From the NCBI GenBank assembly GCA_036272815.1, contig DATAYA010000206.1, forward strand, positions 1-5,200: a DNA stretch of 5,200 nt, in the 5' to 3' direction. Origin of the DNA: DATAYA01 sp036272815. Its GTDB lineage: Bacteria > Pseudomonadota > Alphaproteobacteria > Acetobacterales > Acetobacteraceae. Within the stretch, counting starts at the first letter, position 1. Each line of letters opens with the position of its first letter. Both the position numbers and the translations under genes were made by a program. Shown here piece after piece: positions 1 to 5,200 of the stretch. The notes below the pieces were generated by a model. It saw nothing but the letters and a program-made list of their open reading frames with translations. It was not told where the DNA came from and searched no databases.

Positions 1-1
1 C

Positions 2-37
2 TGGCGGGGGTTCGAGCAGCCGCCGGGCTTCGACTGA
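2..37 (+). CDS. C-terminal end of a plus-strand gene (partial)
   Basis: Eleven codons followed by TGA at 35-37 read WRGFEQPPGFD. Every codon in this frame ends in G or C, which matches the strong third-position bias of the confident genes in the window, and the peptide looks like an ordinary protein tail. A strong hairpin starts 17 nt after the stop, as expected at a gene end. The piece is too short to assign a family. The other two plus frames run on without a stop but give low-complexity, arginine-rich translations. Function unknown; the call rests on codon bias and context only. Confidence 0.45.
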   Translation, partial: WRGFEQPPGFD

Positions 38-53
38 TCCGCCACCGGGGGCA

Positions 54-92
54 CGGTCGGGGAGGTGCCTGCAGCAAGCGCCTCCCCGACCG
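54..92. terminator. Hairpin between convergent genes, likely bidirectional terminator
   Basis: Positions 54-65 (CGGTCGGGGAGG) are the exact reverse complement of 81-92, giving a 12-bp GC-rich stem. It can extend inward by a T-G wobble and two more pairs, closing a loop of about 9 nt. It lies between a plus-strand stop at 37 and the minus-strand stop at 144, so it could end transcripts from both sides. No T-tract follows on either strand, so it is not a textbook intrinsic terminator; it may instead stabilise 3' ends or act with Rho. Confidence 0.55.
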
Positions 93-143
93 GCCCCGCG
101 GCCGTGCCGTCCCGCCAGGACATGACCTGGACGGCCGCGCGAC

Positions 144-782
144 TCAGCCGCGCTTGCGCAGGCTCACGAAGCCGAGGCCGAGCAGACCGCTGCCGAGCAG
201 GGCGAGCGTGGCGGGCTCGGGGACCGAGGCGGGGGGCGGGGTCGGGTGGGTCAGCTGGAAAGTGGCGTTCACGTCGCCGCAGACGTCGCTATCGCAGGAG
301 TGGCTGGTCAAGTCGGCGCTGCTCAGAGTGATGATGAGATCGTCGCCGTCGCTGAGTGCGATCGTGAGAGGACCGTCCCAAGTTACCGACCCGCTGTCCG
401 AAGTGTGCTGGCTGTGGCCGGTTACGGTCTGGTCTTCCGTCACGCCGCCGCCTAGCGATCCGTTTCCGGTTCCAGGATCCGTGATCGCAAACGTGACGGA
501 GATGTTGTCGGTGACGGTTTGCTGGCTATTGGAGTTTATGTTCGCGCCCAGCGTCAGGAAATCGGTGATCGACACCGCACTGCCACCCACGGTCGCATTT
601 ACGCTGAAGTCTTCGCCATTGTGCCCAGTGCCATTGAAGGCGCCCTGGACGGAAAGGTCGTTGATGTTGCTCGTGTCGGCGAACGTGGCGCTGCCGGAGA
701 CGACGGTGGCATGGGCAGCGCCGGTGATGGCGAAGCTGGCGGCGGCGGCGATGACCGCCGCGCATCGGATGTGACGCAACAT
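144..782 (-). CDS. PEP-CTERM sorting domain protein, secreted
   Basis: A 212-residue exported protein. The start is the ATG at 782-780: GAGGG (794-790) sits 7 nt upstream, and a sigma-54 promoter lies just before it, so the in-frame start at 845 is upstream of the transcript. Residues 1-25 form a signal peptide (MLRHIR, hydrophobic core, AHA cleavage site after residue 25). The mature part, about 26-185, is rich in Ser, Thr, Asp, Asn and Gly, looks beta-rich, and carries only two cysteines, C163 and C168, which could form a disulfide. A TPPPA linker leads to VPEP (187-190), a hydrophobic helix (191-207) and a basic RKRG end. This is the PEP-CTERM tag, which in known systems is recognised by exosortase (EpsH/XrtA type), usually in exopolysaccharide- or biofilm-forming bacteria. 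No exosortase gene is in the window. The middle domain is not one I recognise, so the specific role is unknown; an extracellular matrix or surface role is inferred. Confidence 0.92.
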   Translation of the reverse strand: MLRHIRCAAVIAAAASFAITGAAHATVVSGSATFADTSNINDLSVQGAFNGTGHNGEDFSVNATVGGSAVSITDFLTLGANINSNSQQTVTDNISVTFAITDPGTGNGSLGGGVTEDQTVTGHSQHTSDSGSVTWDGPLTIALSDGDDLIITLSSADLTSHSCDSDVCGDVNATFQLTHPTPPPASVPEPATLALLGSGLLGLGFVSLRKRG

Positions 783-789
783 GGTTATT

Positions 790-794
790 CCCTC
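790..794 (-). promoter_or_regulatory. Ribosome binding site of the PEP-CTERM gene
   Basis: The minus strand reads GAGGG followed by AATAACC and then ATG, a 7-nt spacing. This favours the start at 782 over the in-frame ATG at 845. Confidence 0.7.
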
Positions 795-818
795 GGAAAA
801 AGTGACGAGCACGCCTCC

Positions 819-833
819 GCAAATGTCGTGCCA
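819..833 (-). promoter_or_regulatory. Sigma-54 (RpoN) -24/-12 promoter of the PEP-CTERM gene
   Basis: The minus strand reads TGGCACGACATTTGC. The sigma-54 consensus is TGGCACGRNNNTTGCW, and every fixed position matches except the final W, which is G here. The invariant GG (832-831) and GC (820-819) are separated by exactly 10 nt, the required spacing. Transcription should begin near 807, giving a leader of about 25 nt that contains the ribosome binding site. RpoN promoters require an ATP-driven enhancer-binding activator. Exosortase loci often carry such a pair, PrsK/PrsR, which makes PrsR-type control a reasonable inference. Confidence 0.85.
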
Positions 834-942
834 GGACGAAATCACGCGTTTAAATCCGAGACTATTCCCTCAACCCCACGCAAATCAGACGGTTGTCGTG
901 GCGTGATGTAAATCCTCCCGACACGCGAGATGCCGTCGAGGT

Positions 943-980
943 CGAAGACAGCGGCGAAGACACGCGCTGCGTCCCGGACG
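943..980. promoter_or_regulatory. Candidate upstream activator sites for the sigma-54 promoter
   Basis: CGAAGACA occurs twice (943-950 and 955-962, 12 bp apart), followed by the 11-bp perfect palindrome CGTCCCGGACG (970-980). These lie about 135-175 bp upstream of the predicted transcription start, the usual range for enhancer-binding proteins of RpoN. The repeats are short and could arise by chance; the binding motif of the relevant activator is not known to me. Confidence 0.2.
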
Positions 981-1084
981 GACTTGGATGCGTGATGAAA
1001 GCTGGCTTTCCGTGGCATTCCCGAGGACGGGAGCGCTTCCGCCGATCTTCGCGTCAGGCGTTCGCGCAAGGGCGCGTCGCTTGC

Positions 1085-1126
1085 ATTTTGCTAAGTATTT
1101 ACACAAGCAAATGTTTATTTCGCTAA
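1085..1126. repeat. Direct repeat in an AT-rich island
   Basis: ATTTTGCTAA (1085-1094) and ATTTCGCTAA (1117-1126) differ at one base and are 32 bp apart, about three helical turns, so they face the same side of the DNA. They sit in a roughly 65-bp AT-rich island (1081-1145) that stands out against the GC-rich surroundings. A protein-binding site, promoter region or remnant of inserted DNA are all possible; no good -35/-10 pair is seen on either strand. Confidence 0.35.
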
Positions 1127-1175
1127 ACTACAGGTTTGTTTTCGTTGAACGGCACGCGGAATACGCTGCGGTTCA

Positions 1176-1385
1176 TCAACGCCAAGGCGTCTGGATAATT
1201 GACAGCCCGCCTCCGGCGTCCGCGCCCGGCTCGGCTGAGGCGGCGGGAGACTGTAGTTGCCCGACCCGGGCCGCCTGCGACATCGCCGCCACCGCCGCGC
1301 GGATCGACGGATCGGAGCATGCCGCGGCGAGGAGCGCCAGGAGCAGGATGACGACCACGACGGGCGGCGTCGAATCGGGTTCCAT
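1176..1385 (-). CDS. Small probable lipoprotein
   Basis: A 69-residue product starting MEPDSTPP, then a hydrophobic stretch (residues about 9-22) ending LLAAAC, with Cys23 as the candidate lipidated residue. The box is relaxed (Ala at -3 rather than Leu). The rest is Ala-rich with no domain I recognise. Most codons end in G or C, especially in the first 42, which supports real coding; the bias weakens over the last 27 codons, so the C-terminus may be degenerate. GGGAGG lies 11 nt before the ATG at 1385, a rather long spacing; an in-frame ATG at 1430 would bury the hydrophobic segment, so 1385 is preferred. It is transcribed away from the parA-like cluster. A chance hydrophobic frame is the alternative. 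Confidence 0.5.
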   Translation of the reverse strand: MEPDSTPPVVVVILLLALLAAACSDPSIRAAVAAMSQAARVGQLQSPAASAEPGADAGGGLSIIQTPWR

Positions 1386-1596
1386 CGGCGTCGCTGCCTC
1401 CCTGTACCGTTCCGATACTGACGTCCGCACGCACGGGCGTCTATGAAGCCGGTCACACCCTGGCCGGGCAGCGGCGGCGCTGCGTGGTTTTGGGCAGCGG
1501 CGACGCTGACTGGCTTTGCAATGACGTTGCCGCTGTGCAAGGTCGCTTCACCGCGGCAGCCCGGCGTTGGTTGCGGCTCCGCGGCGGGGGACTGCG
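1386..1596. promoter_or_regulatory. Divergent intergenic region before the parA-like cluster
   Basis: These 211 bp separate the minus-strand lipoprotein start from the plus-strand ATPase start and should hold promoters for both, including that of the four-gene rightward cluster. The only symmetry noted is TTGCA (1516-1520) facing TGCAA (1536-1540), five-base arms spaced 15 nt apart, which is weak. No convincing -35/-10 or sigma-54 element was found. Confidence 0.3.
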
Positions 1597-2217
1597 ATGC
1601 CAGTGACGATCGCCGTGGCGCAGCAGAAAGGCGGCGCGGGCAAGACCCTGCTCGCGGCCAGTCTTGCCGCCGCTTGGGCCGCGACCGCCCGCGTCGCCAT
1701 CCTCGACATCGACCCGCAGCACAGCCTCGCCCGCTGGCACACGCTGCGCGGCGGGCGCACACCGGCGGTGGCACTCGCCGAGGTCGCCGGTTGGCGCACC
1801 GCCGCCGAACTCGACCGGCTCCGCCGCGCGTATGACGTGGTGCTGATCGACACGCCGCCGCAGATCGCGTCGGATGCCAGGCTCGCCGTCCGCGGCGCCG
1901 ACCTCGTGCTGGTGCCGATGCAGCCGAGCCCGCCCGACCTCTGGGCCGCCGAGGGCACGCTGCACCTCGCCGCCGAGGAACGCCGGCCGGCCCGCATCAT
2001 GCTCAACCGCGCCCCCGCCGCCGGCCGCCTGCGCGCCCGCGTCGAGGCGGAGCTGGCACGTCTGGGTCATCCGGTGCTGGCGGCGACACTGGGCAACCGC
2101 GCCGGCTTCGCGCACGCCTTCGCCGCCGGCATGGGCGTCACCGAATCGGCGCCGCGATCGGTGGCCGCCACCGAACTGCGGGCCGTGCTCGCCGAGATCG
2201 AAGGGGTTTTGCGATGA
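1597..2217 (+). CDS. ParA/ParF-family ATPase (orphan, no ParB seen)
   Basis: A 206-residue P-loop ATPase of the ParA/MinD superfamily, which uses ATP-dependent dimerisation on DNA or membrane to position plasmids, chromosomes or protein clusters. The deviant Walker A box KGGAGKT is at residues 11-17 with the signature lysine K11 and P-loop K16; Walker A' is DIDPQ (37-41); Walker B is VVLIDTPP (81-88). The VPMQPSPPDLWA segment (106-117) also fits the family. There is no N-terminal DNA-binding extension, so it resembles the short ParF type, which is also about 206 residues. The ATG at 1597 puts the Walker box at the normal distance; a TTG at 1567 is possible but gives an atypical N-terminal extension. 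No ParB, ParG or centromere-like repeat array is nearby. It overlaps the next gene by 4 nt (ATGA), suggesting translational coupling. The cargo cannot be deduced. Confidence 0.9.
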   Translation: MPVTIAVAQQKGGAGKTLLAASLAAAWAATARVAILDIDPQHSLARWHTLRGGRTPAVALAEVAGWRTAAELDRLRRAYDVVLIDTPPQIASDARLAVRGADLVLVPMQPSPPDLWAAEGTLHLAAEERRPARIMLNRAPAAGRLRARVEAELARLGHPVLAATLGNRAGFAHAFAAGMGVTESAPRSVAATELRAVLAEIEGVLR

Positions 2218-2651
2218 CCGGGACCGATCTGCTGCTGGCAATCCACCTGCTCGGCGCCGTCATCTGGGTGGGCGGGATGTTCTTCGCGCTGCTGGTGCTG
2301 CGCCCGGCGCTGGCCGCGATCGACCCGGCGGCTCGGCTGGCGCTGCTTGTCGAGGTGCTGCGGCGGTTCCTCGGCATCGTCTGGGTCGCGATGCCGGTGA
2401 TGGTGGTGACCGGCTATGCGATGGTGTTCGCGGCGTTCGGCGGCTTCGGCGCCGTGCCATGGAGCGTCAACGTGATGAACCTGCTGGGCCTGGTCATGGC
2501 GGTGGTGTTCGTCTGGATGTTCTTCGGGCCGTGGCGCCGGTTCCGTGCGGCGCCGGCGCCGGACACGCTCGCCCCCGTGCGCCGGCTGATCCACGTCAAT
2601 CTCGGGCTCGGGCTCATCACCGTCGTGATCGCGGCCTTCGGGCAGCTCTGA
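2214..2651 (+). CDS. CopD-domain family integral membrane protein
   Basis: A 145-residue inner-membrane protein with four predicted helices (about 4-29, 50-75, 86-107, 126-144). The first carries the AIHLLGAVIWVGGMFF signature (residues 9-24) typical of CopD and related proteins, with His11; a second histidine, His127, opens the last helix, and such histidines may bind haem or copper in this superfamily. Classical CopD of copper-resistance operons is about twice as long and sits with CopC; no CopC or other copper gene is seen here, so copper transport should not be assumed. Its ATG overlaps the stop of the ParA-like gene, and the permease gene begins 16 nt after its stop. Family assignment is good; function is uncertain. 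Confidence 0.8.
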   Translation: MTGTDLLLAIHLLGAVIWVGGMFFALLVLRPALAAIDPAARLALLVEVLRRFLGIVWVAMPVMVVTGYAMVFAAFGGFGAVPWSVNVMNLLGLVMAVVFVWMFFGPWRRFRAAPAPDTLAPVRRLIHVNLGLGLITVVIAAFGQL

Positions 2652-2667
2652 GAGGGGGATCGCAGGA

Positions 2668-4167
2668 ATGGACACGGAGCGGCTCGCGCCGGGCATCCAG
2701 GCGGGAGCATACCGGCTGACCAAGTCGGTCGGGCTGCTCGCGATCGTCGCCTCCGCGGTCGCCGGCGAATACGGCGCCGGGATCAACTTCGTCGCCGTCC
2801 AGGCGCTCGGCGTCTATCCGGCCGCGCGCGGGCTGGTGCCGCTGGCGATGCTGGTGACCGGCCTGCTGCTGGTCACCAAGACGCATCTCTTCGCGCGGTT
2901 TTCCGCCGTCCTGCCGCGATCCGGCTCGGCCTATGTCTGGATCGCCCGCACGCTCGGGATGCCGGCGGGCTTCGTGGTGAGCTTCCTCTGGTGGCTCAGC
3001 GTCACCGCGGCGATGGGCTTCATCGCCTTCGCCTTCTCGTCCTTCCTGTCGGAGGCGATCTCCGGCCTCGGCCTGCCGGGTGCCGTGCTGCTCACCTCGG
3101 CGGGGCGGCTGGTGCTGGGCCTCGGCGCCATCTGGACGATCTTCGCCATTCACGCGTTCGGCGTGCACAATTACGGCCGCTTCGTCTCGGTGCTGCTCGG
3201 CCTCATCATCGCCACGGCCGCGATCATCGTGATCTACGGCTTCGCGACCCCGCCGGCGCATTTCGTGGCGCTGGCTGCCAGCCGCGCGCGTATCGCGATC
3301 ATCCCGCCGGCGCACGACCAACCCGGCAGCTTCGGGGCCTTCCTCTCGGTCTGCACGCTGTTCGTTTTCGCCTATGGCGGCATCAGCGCCGCCCCGGCGC
3401 TCGGCGGCGAGGCGCGCGACGCGGCCCGGGTGATGCCGCGCGGCGTCGTCCTCGGCTGGCTGGTGGCGCTGGTGCTCTACACGCTGGTCAGCTTCGCGCT
3501 GTTCCACGCCGCCCCTTGGTGGGCGATCACGGCGCTGATCGCAGGCAAGCACACGACGCTGGCGACGGCGCCCGGCCTGGTCGGGCTGCTGGCGCCGCAC
3601 TGGCTCGGGGTTGCCCTGGAGTTCGCGGTGGCGCTGATCGTCGGCAAGACGCTCGGGCCGCAGATGATGACGACGTCGCGGCTGGTCTTCGCCTGGGGGC
3701 AGGACGGAATGCTGCCCGCGGTTTTCGGACAGACCAGCGCCCGGCACGTGCCGCTGGCCGCGTTGCTGCTGACCGCCGGCCTCGCCTCGCTGTTCCTGGT
3801 GCAGTCGGTGGCGATCGGCTGGGCGCTCGGCGTGGTGATCCGCGCATTCAGCCTGCTGCTGATCTGGCTGCTGCTGGCGGTGGGCGCGCTGCGGCTGACG
3901 GGGCAGGGGGCGCGGGCGCCGGCCTGGGCTGGCGGTCTCGGGCGCGAGCCGGCCGTGATCGCGGCGGCAGTGGTCTCGGTGCTGGTCACGCTGGTTCTGA
4001 TCGCCTCGATCGCGGTCCTGCCGCACACCGCCCTGCCATTCCAGCCGCTGTTCCAGAGTGCCATCGCCGCGCTGGTCGCGATCGGGCTGCTCGTCCGCGC
4101 CCGCAGCCGCGCCGCCGCGCGCGGCGACACCCTCGCCATTATCGCCGCCCGGATTCCGGTGGAATAA
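2668..4167 (+). CDS. APC-superfamily amino-acid permease
   Basis: A 499-residue transporter with about 12 membrane helices (near 21-48, 54-70, 97-125, 139-161, 168-193, 222-243, 259-281, 308-329, 361-379, 381-409, 429-452, 456-477), the usual length and layout of the family. Family marks include the glycine-rich break in helix 1 (GAG, 36-38), SGSAYVWIARTLG (85-97), FAYGGISAAPALGGEARD in helix 6 and the following loop (234-251), and SRLVFAWGQDGMLP (337-350). Such proteins import or exchange amino acids or related amines, usually driven by ion gradients. The substrate cannot be read from the sequence. A purine-rich AGGGGG (2653-2658) lies 9 nt before the ATG. The aminotransferase frame starts 2 nt after the stop, so the pair are probably co-transcribed and may have served uptake and transamination of one substrate. 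Confidence 0.9.
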   Translation: MDTERLAPGIQAGAYRLTKSVGLLAIVASAVAGEYGAGINFVAVQALGVYPAARGLVPLAMLVTGLLLVTKTHLFARFSAVLPRSGSAYVWIARTLGMPAGFVVSFLWWLSVTAAMGFIAFAFSSFLSEAISGLGLPGAVLLTSAGRLVLGLGAIWTIFAIHAFGVHNYGRFVSVLLGLIIATAAIIVIYGFATPPAHFVALAASRARIAIIPPAHDQPGSFGAFLSVCTLFVFAYGGISAAPALGGEARDAARVMPRGVVLGWLVALVLYTLVSFALFHAAPWWAITALIAGKHTTLATAPGLVGLLAPHWLGVALEFAVALIVGKTLGPQMMTTSRLVFAWGQDGMLPAVFGQTSARHVPLAALLLTAGLASLFLVQSVAIGWALGVVIRAFSLLLIWLLLAVGALRLTGQGARAPAWAGGLGREPAVIAAAVVSVLVTLVLIASIAVLPHTALPFQPLFQSAIAALVAIGLLVRARSRAAARGDTLAIIAARIPVE

Positions 4168-4169
4168 AA

Positions 4170-5066
4170 ATGCCCGGCAGTCAGGCGACCGCGCCCGACC
4201 CGCGCAACGCCGCCATCCGCATCTGGCTCAACGGCGCGCTGGTGCCGCGCGAGGCGGCGATGGTCTCGGTGTTCGACGCCGGATTCATCGCCGGCGACGG
4301 CGTCTGGGAGGGTTTCCGCCTGCACCGCGGCCGGCTGCTGTTCGCGGCCGAGCATCTCGACCGGCTCGCGCGCGGCGCCGCCGCGATCGGGCTCGACATC
4401 GGCCTCGACCGCGCCGGCCTGTTGCGGGCATTGGAAGAAACCTGCGCCGGCAATGCGATGTCCGACGGCGTGCATATCCGCCTGATGGTCACGCGCGGGC
4501 CGAAATCGACGCCGAGCCAGGACCCGGCGCAGAGCCTCGGCCACCCGACCATCGTCATCATCGCCGAGCACAAGGTGCCGAACCCTGCGCTGGCGCGGGA
4601 GGGCCTCTCGCTCGCGACCGTCTCCGTCCGCTGCACGCGGCCGGACCAGTTCGACATGCAGCTCAACTCACACAGCCGCCTGCCGCTGATCCTGGCGCTC
4701 CAGTAGGCGCGGGCGAAAGGCGCGGACGAGGCGTTGATGCTCGACGATGCGGGCTTCGTCTCGACCTGCAACGCGACCAATTTCTTCTTCGTGCGCGGCG
4801 GCCGGGTCTGCACCTCGACCGGTCTCGCCTGCTTCGCCGGCATCACCCGGTCGAAGGTGATTGCGCTGTGCGAGCGGCACGGCCTGCCGCTCATCTGTGC
4901 CGATTCCCCGCCCCAGGCGCTGGCCGAGGCGGAGGAGGCGTTCGTCACCGGCACGTTCGGCGGCATCACGCCGGTGCGCCGCATCGACGGACGGCCGCTG
5001 CCGATGCGCGGACCGCTCACCGCCCGGCTTGCATCCCTTTATGCGGCGCTGATCGACACCGCCTGA
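4170..5066 (+). pseudogene. Class IV PLP aminotransferase interrupted by an amber codon
   Basis: Read through one in-frame TAG (4704-4706, codon 179), this is a 298-codon fold-type IV aminotransferase (D-amino-acid or branched-chain transaminase-like), a normal length. Family marks on both sides of the stop: IWLNGALVP (18-26), FDAGFIAGDGVWEGFRLHRGRL (35-56), LNSHSRL (165-171), GADEALMLDDAGFV (184-197), TCNATNFFFV (199-208), GITRSKVI, and FVTGTFGGITPVRRIDGR near the end. Codon bias continues unbroken after the stop, so the change is recent, probably CAG to TAG. No lysine occurs between K135 and K183, where the PLP-binding lysine of this fold is expected; the likely positions are Q164 or R170. 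Together these suggest loss of function. A second translation start could be the ATG at 4737, preceded by GAGG at 4728-4731. A sequencing error or amber suppression would restore the frame but not the lysine. The start is 2 nt after the permease stop. Confidence 0.82.
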
Positions 5067-5107
5067 TCCCGCCCGCACGCGGCCATCGCGCCCGCCGCGT
5101 TACCTGC

Positions 5108-5144
5108 ATCACCGCCTGCGCGTCTGCGCCGGACATGCGGTGAT
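5108..5144. terminator. Hairpin between convergent genes, possible terminator
   Basis: ATCACCGC (5108-5115) pairs with GCGGTGAT (5137-5144), and an inner GCGC/GCGC stem (5118-5121 with 5126-5129) closes a four-base loop. It lies between the aminotransferase stop at 5066 and a probable minus-strand gene end at 5150. There is no T-tract and the stem is interrupted, so the call is weak. Confidence 0.3.
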
Positions 5145-5149
5145 CCGCT

Positions 5150-5200
5150 TCACCGAAGCCGCCGCACGAACCCGCCATCCTCCTGCCACGCCGACCAACC
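5150..5200 (-). CDS. C-terminal end of a minus-strand gene (partial)
   Basis: The minus strand from the window edge reads GWSAWQEDGGFVRRLR and then TGA (5152-5150). Thirteen of sixteen codons end in G or C, and the peptide looks like a normal protein tail. It converges on the aminotransferase, with a hairpin in between, mirroring the arrangement at the left edge. It is too short to name. An open plus-strand frame from GTG at 5140 covers the same bases but has weaker composition. Confidence 0.4.
   Translation of the reverse strand, partial: GWSAWQEDGGFVRRLR

Larger units (their letters stand above)
834..1175. other. Non-coding region upstream of the PEP-CTERM promoter
   Basis: About 340 bases without a gene I can support. 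Short open frames exist on both strands, but they lack convincing starts, consistent codon bias or family-like sequence. The region contains weak candidate activator sites (943-980) and an AT-rich island with a repeat (about 1081-1145). It is less GC-rich than the flanking genes, as expected for regulatory DNA. Confidence 0.6.

Noticed and set aside
783..845. N-terminal extension of the PEP-CTERM protein from an ATG at 845
   Set aside because: The extension would start upstream of the sigma-54 promoter and place 21 extra residues before a typical signal peptide; the ATG at 782 has a good ribosome binding site.
842..1069. Minus-strand frame containing VFDLDGI, resembling the HAD phosphatase motif
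   Set aside because: Only a TTG start is available, the rest does not look like a HAD fold, the frame is 75 codons and the codon bias collapses after the motif; most likely chance.
1096..1105. DnaA-box-like TATTTACACA
   Set aside because: Only about 6 of 9 positions match the DnaA consensus and there is no cluster of such boxes.
1098..1129. Possible sigma-70 promoter TTTACA with TAAACT
   Set aside because: The spacing is 20 bp and the -10 matches only 4 of 6 bases, with no supported gene downstream on that strand.
1443..1596. Plus-strand frame with a hydrophobic segment (WFWAAATLTGFAMTLPL) before the ParA-like gene
   Set aside because: It continues out of frame deep into the ATPase gene as arginine-rich shadow sequence and has no clear ribosome binding site. 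The segment before the ATPase is better explained as upstream non-coding DNA.
2617..4026. Long minus-strand frame (469 codons) opposite the permease
   Set aside because: Its translation is a low-complexity run of Arg, Gln, Asp and Glu, typical of the reverse frame of a GC-rich gene, while the plus strand encodes a clear 12-helix transporter.
2991..4169. Apparent N-terminal extension of the aminotransferase frame back to 2991
   Set aside because: This part overlaps the permease in another frame and translates to arginine/alanine-rich shadow sequence; the family match begins just after the ATG at 4170, which follows the permease stop.
5140..5200. Plus-strand gene start at GTG 5140
   Set aside because: No ribosome binding site, weaker composition than the opposite-strand frame, and the GTG sits within a predicted hairpin arm.

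Overview
This window comes from a GC-rich bacterial chromosome. The real genes have codons ending almost always in G or C, Shine-Dalgarno-like starts and tight gene spacing. A PEP-CTERM surface protein and the overall coding style suggest a GC-rich proteobacterium, most likely an alphaproteobacterium (Rhodospirillales/Acetobacteraceae-like). That placement is inference; no rRNA or marker gene is present.

Left part (1 to about 1175). The last codons of a plus-strand gene end at 37. A perfect 12-bp hairpin (54-92) separates it from a convergent minus-strand gene (144-782). That gene encodes a 212-residue secreted protein with a signal peptide and a C-terminal VPEP-helix-RKRG sorting tag, the type processed by exosortase. 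A near-consensus sigma-54 promoter (TGGCACG-N4-TTGC, 833-819 minus) lies 37 nt before its ATG. This fixes the start at 782 and implies control by RpoN and an enhancer-binding activator. About 340 non-coding bases follow, holding weak candidate activator sites and a conspicuous AT-rich island (about 1081-1145) with a near-identical 10-bp repeat.

Middle (1176-1596). A small probable lipoprotein (69 aa, minus strand) is divergent from the rightward cluster, with about 210 bp between them.

Right part (1597-5066). Four plus-strand genes are packed head to tail and probably co-transcribed: a short ParA/ParF-type ATPase without a ParB partner, a four-helix CopD-domain membrane protein (start and stop overlap as ATGA), a 12-helix APC-superfamily amino-acid permease, and a class IV (fold-type IV) PLP aminotransferase. 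A permease next to an aminotransferase suggests uptake and transamination of an amino acid. The aminotransferase frame is cut by one amber codon (4704-4706) in otherwise intact, homologous-looking sequence, and no lysine lies where the PLP-binding lysine is expected. It is therefore called a pseudogene, although a split or non-catalytic protein cannot be excluded.

Right edge (5067-5200). A hairpin-forming intergenic stretch is followed by what looks like the C-terminal end of a minus-strand gene.

The most noteworthy items are the sigma-54/PEP-CTERM unit and the amber-interrupted, lysine-less aminotransferase. I see no CRISPR array, tRNA, rRNA, insertion sequence or clear new defence system.
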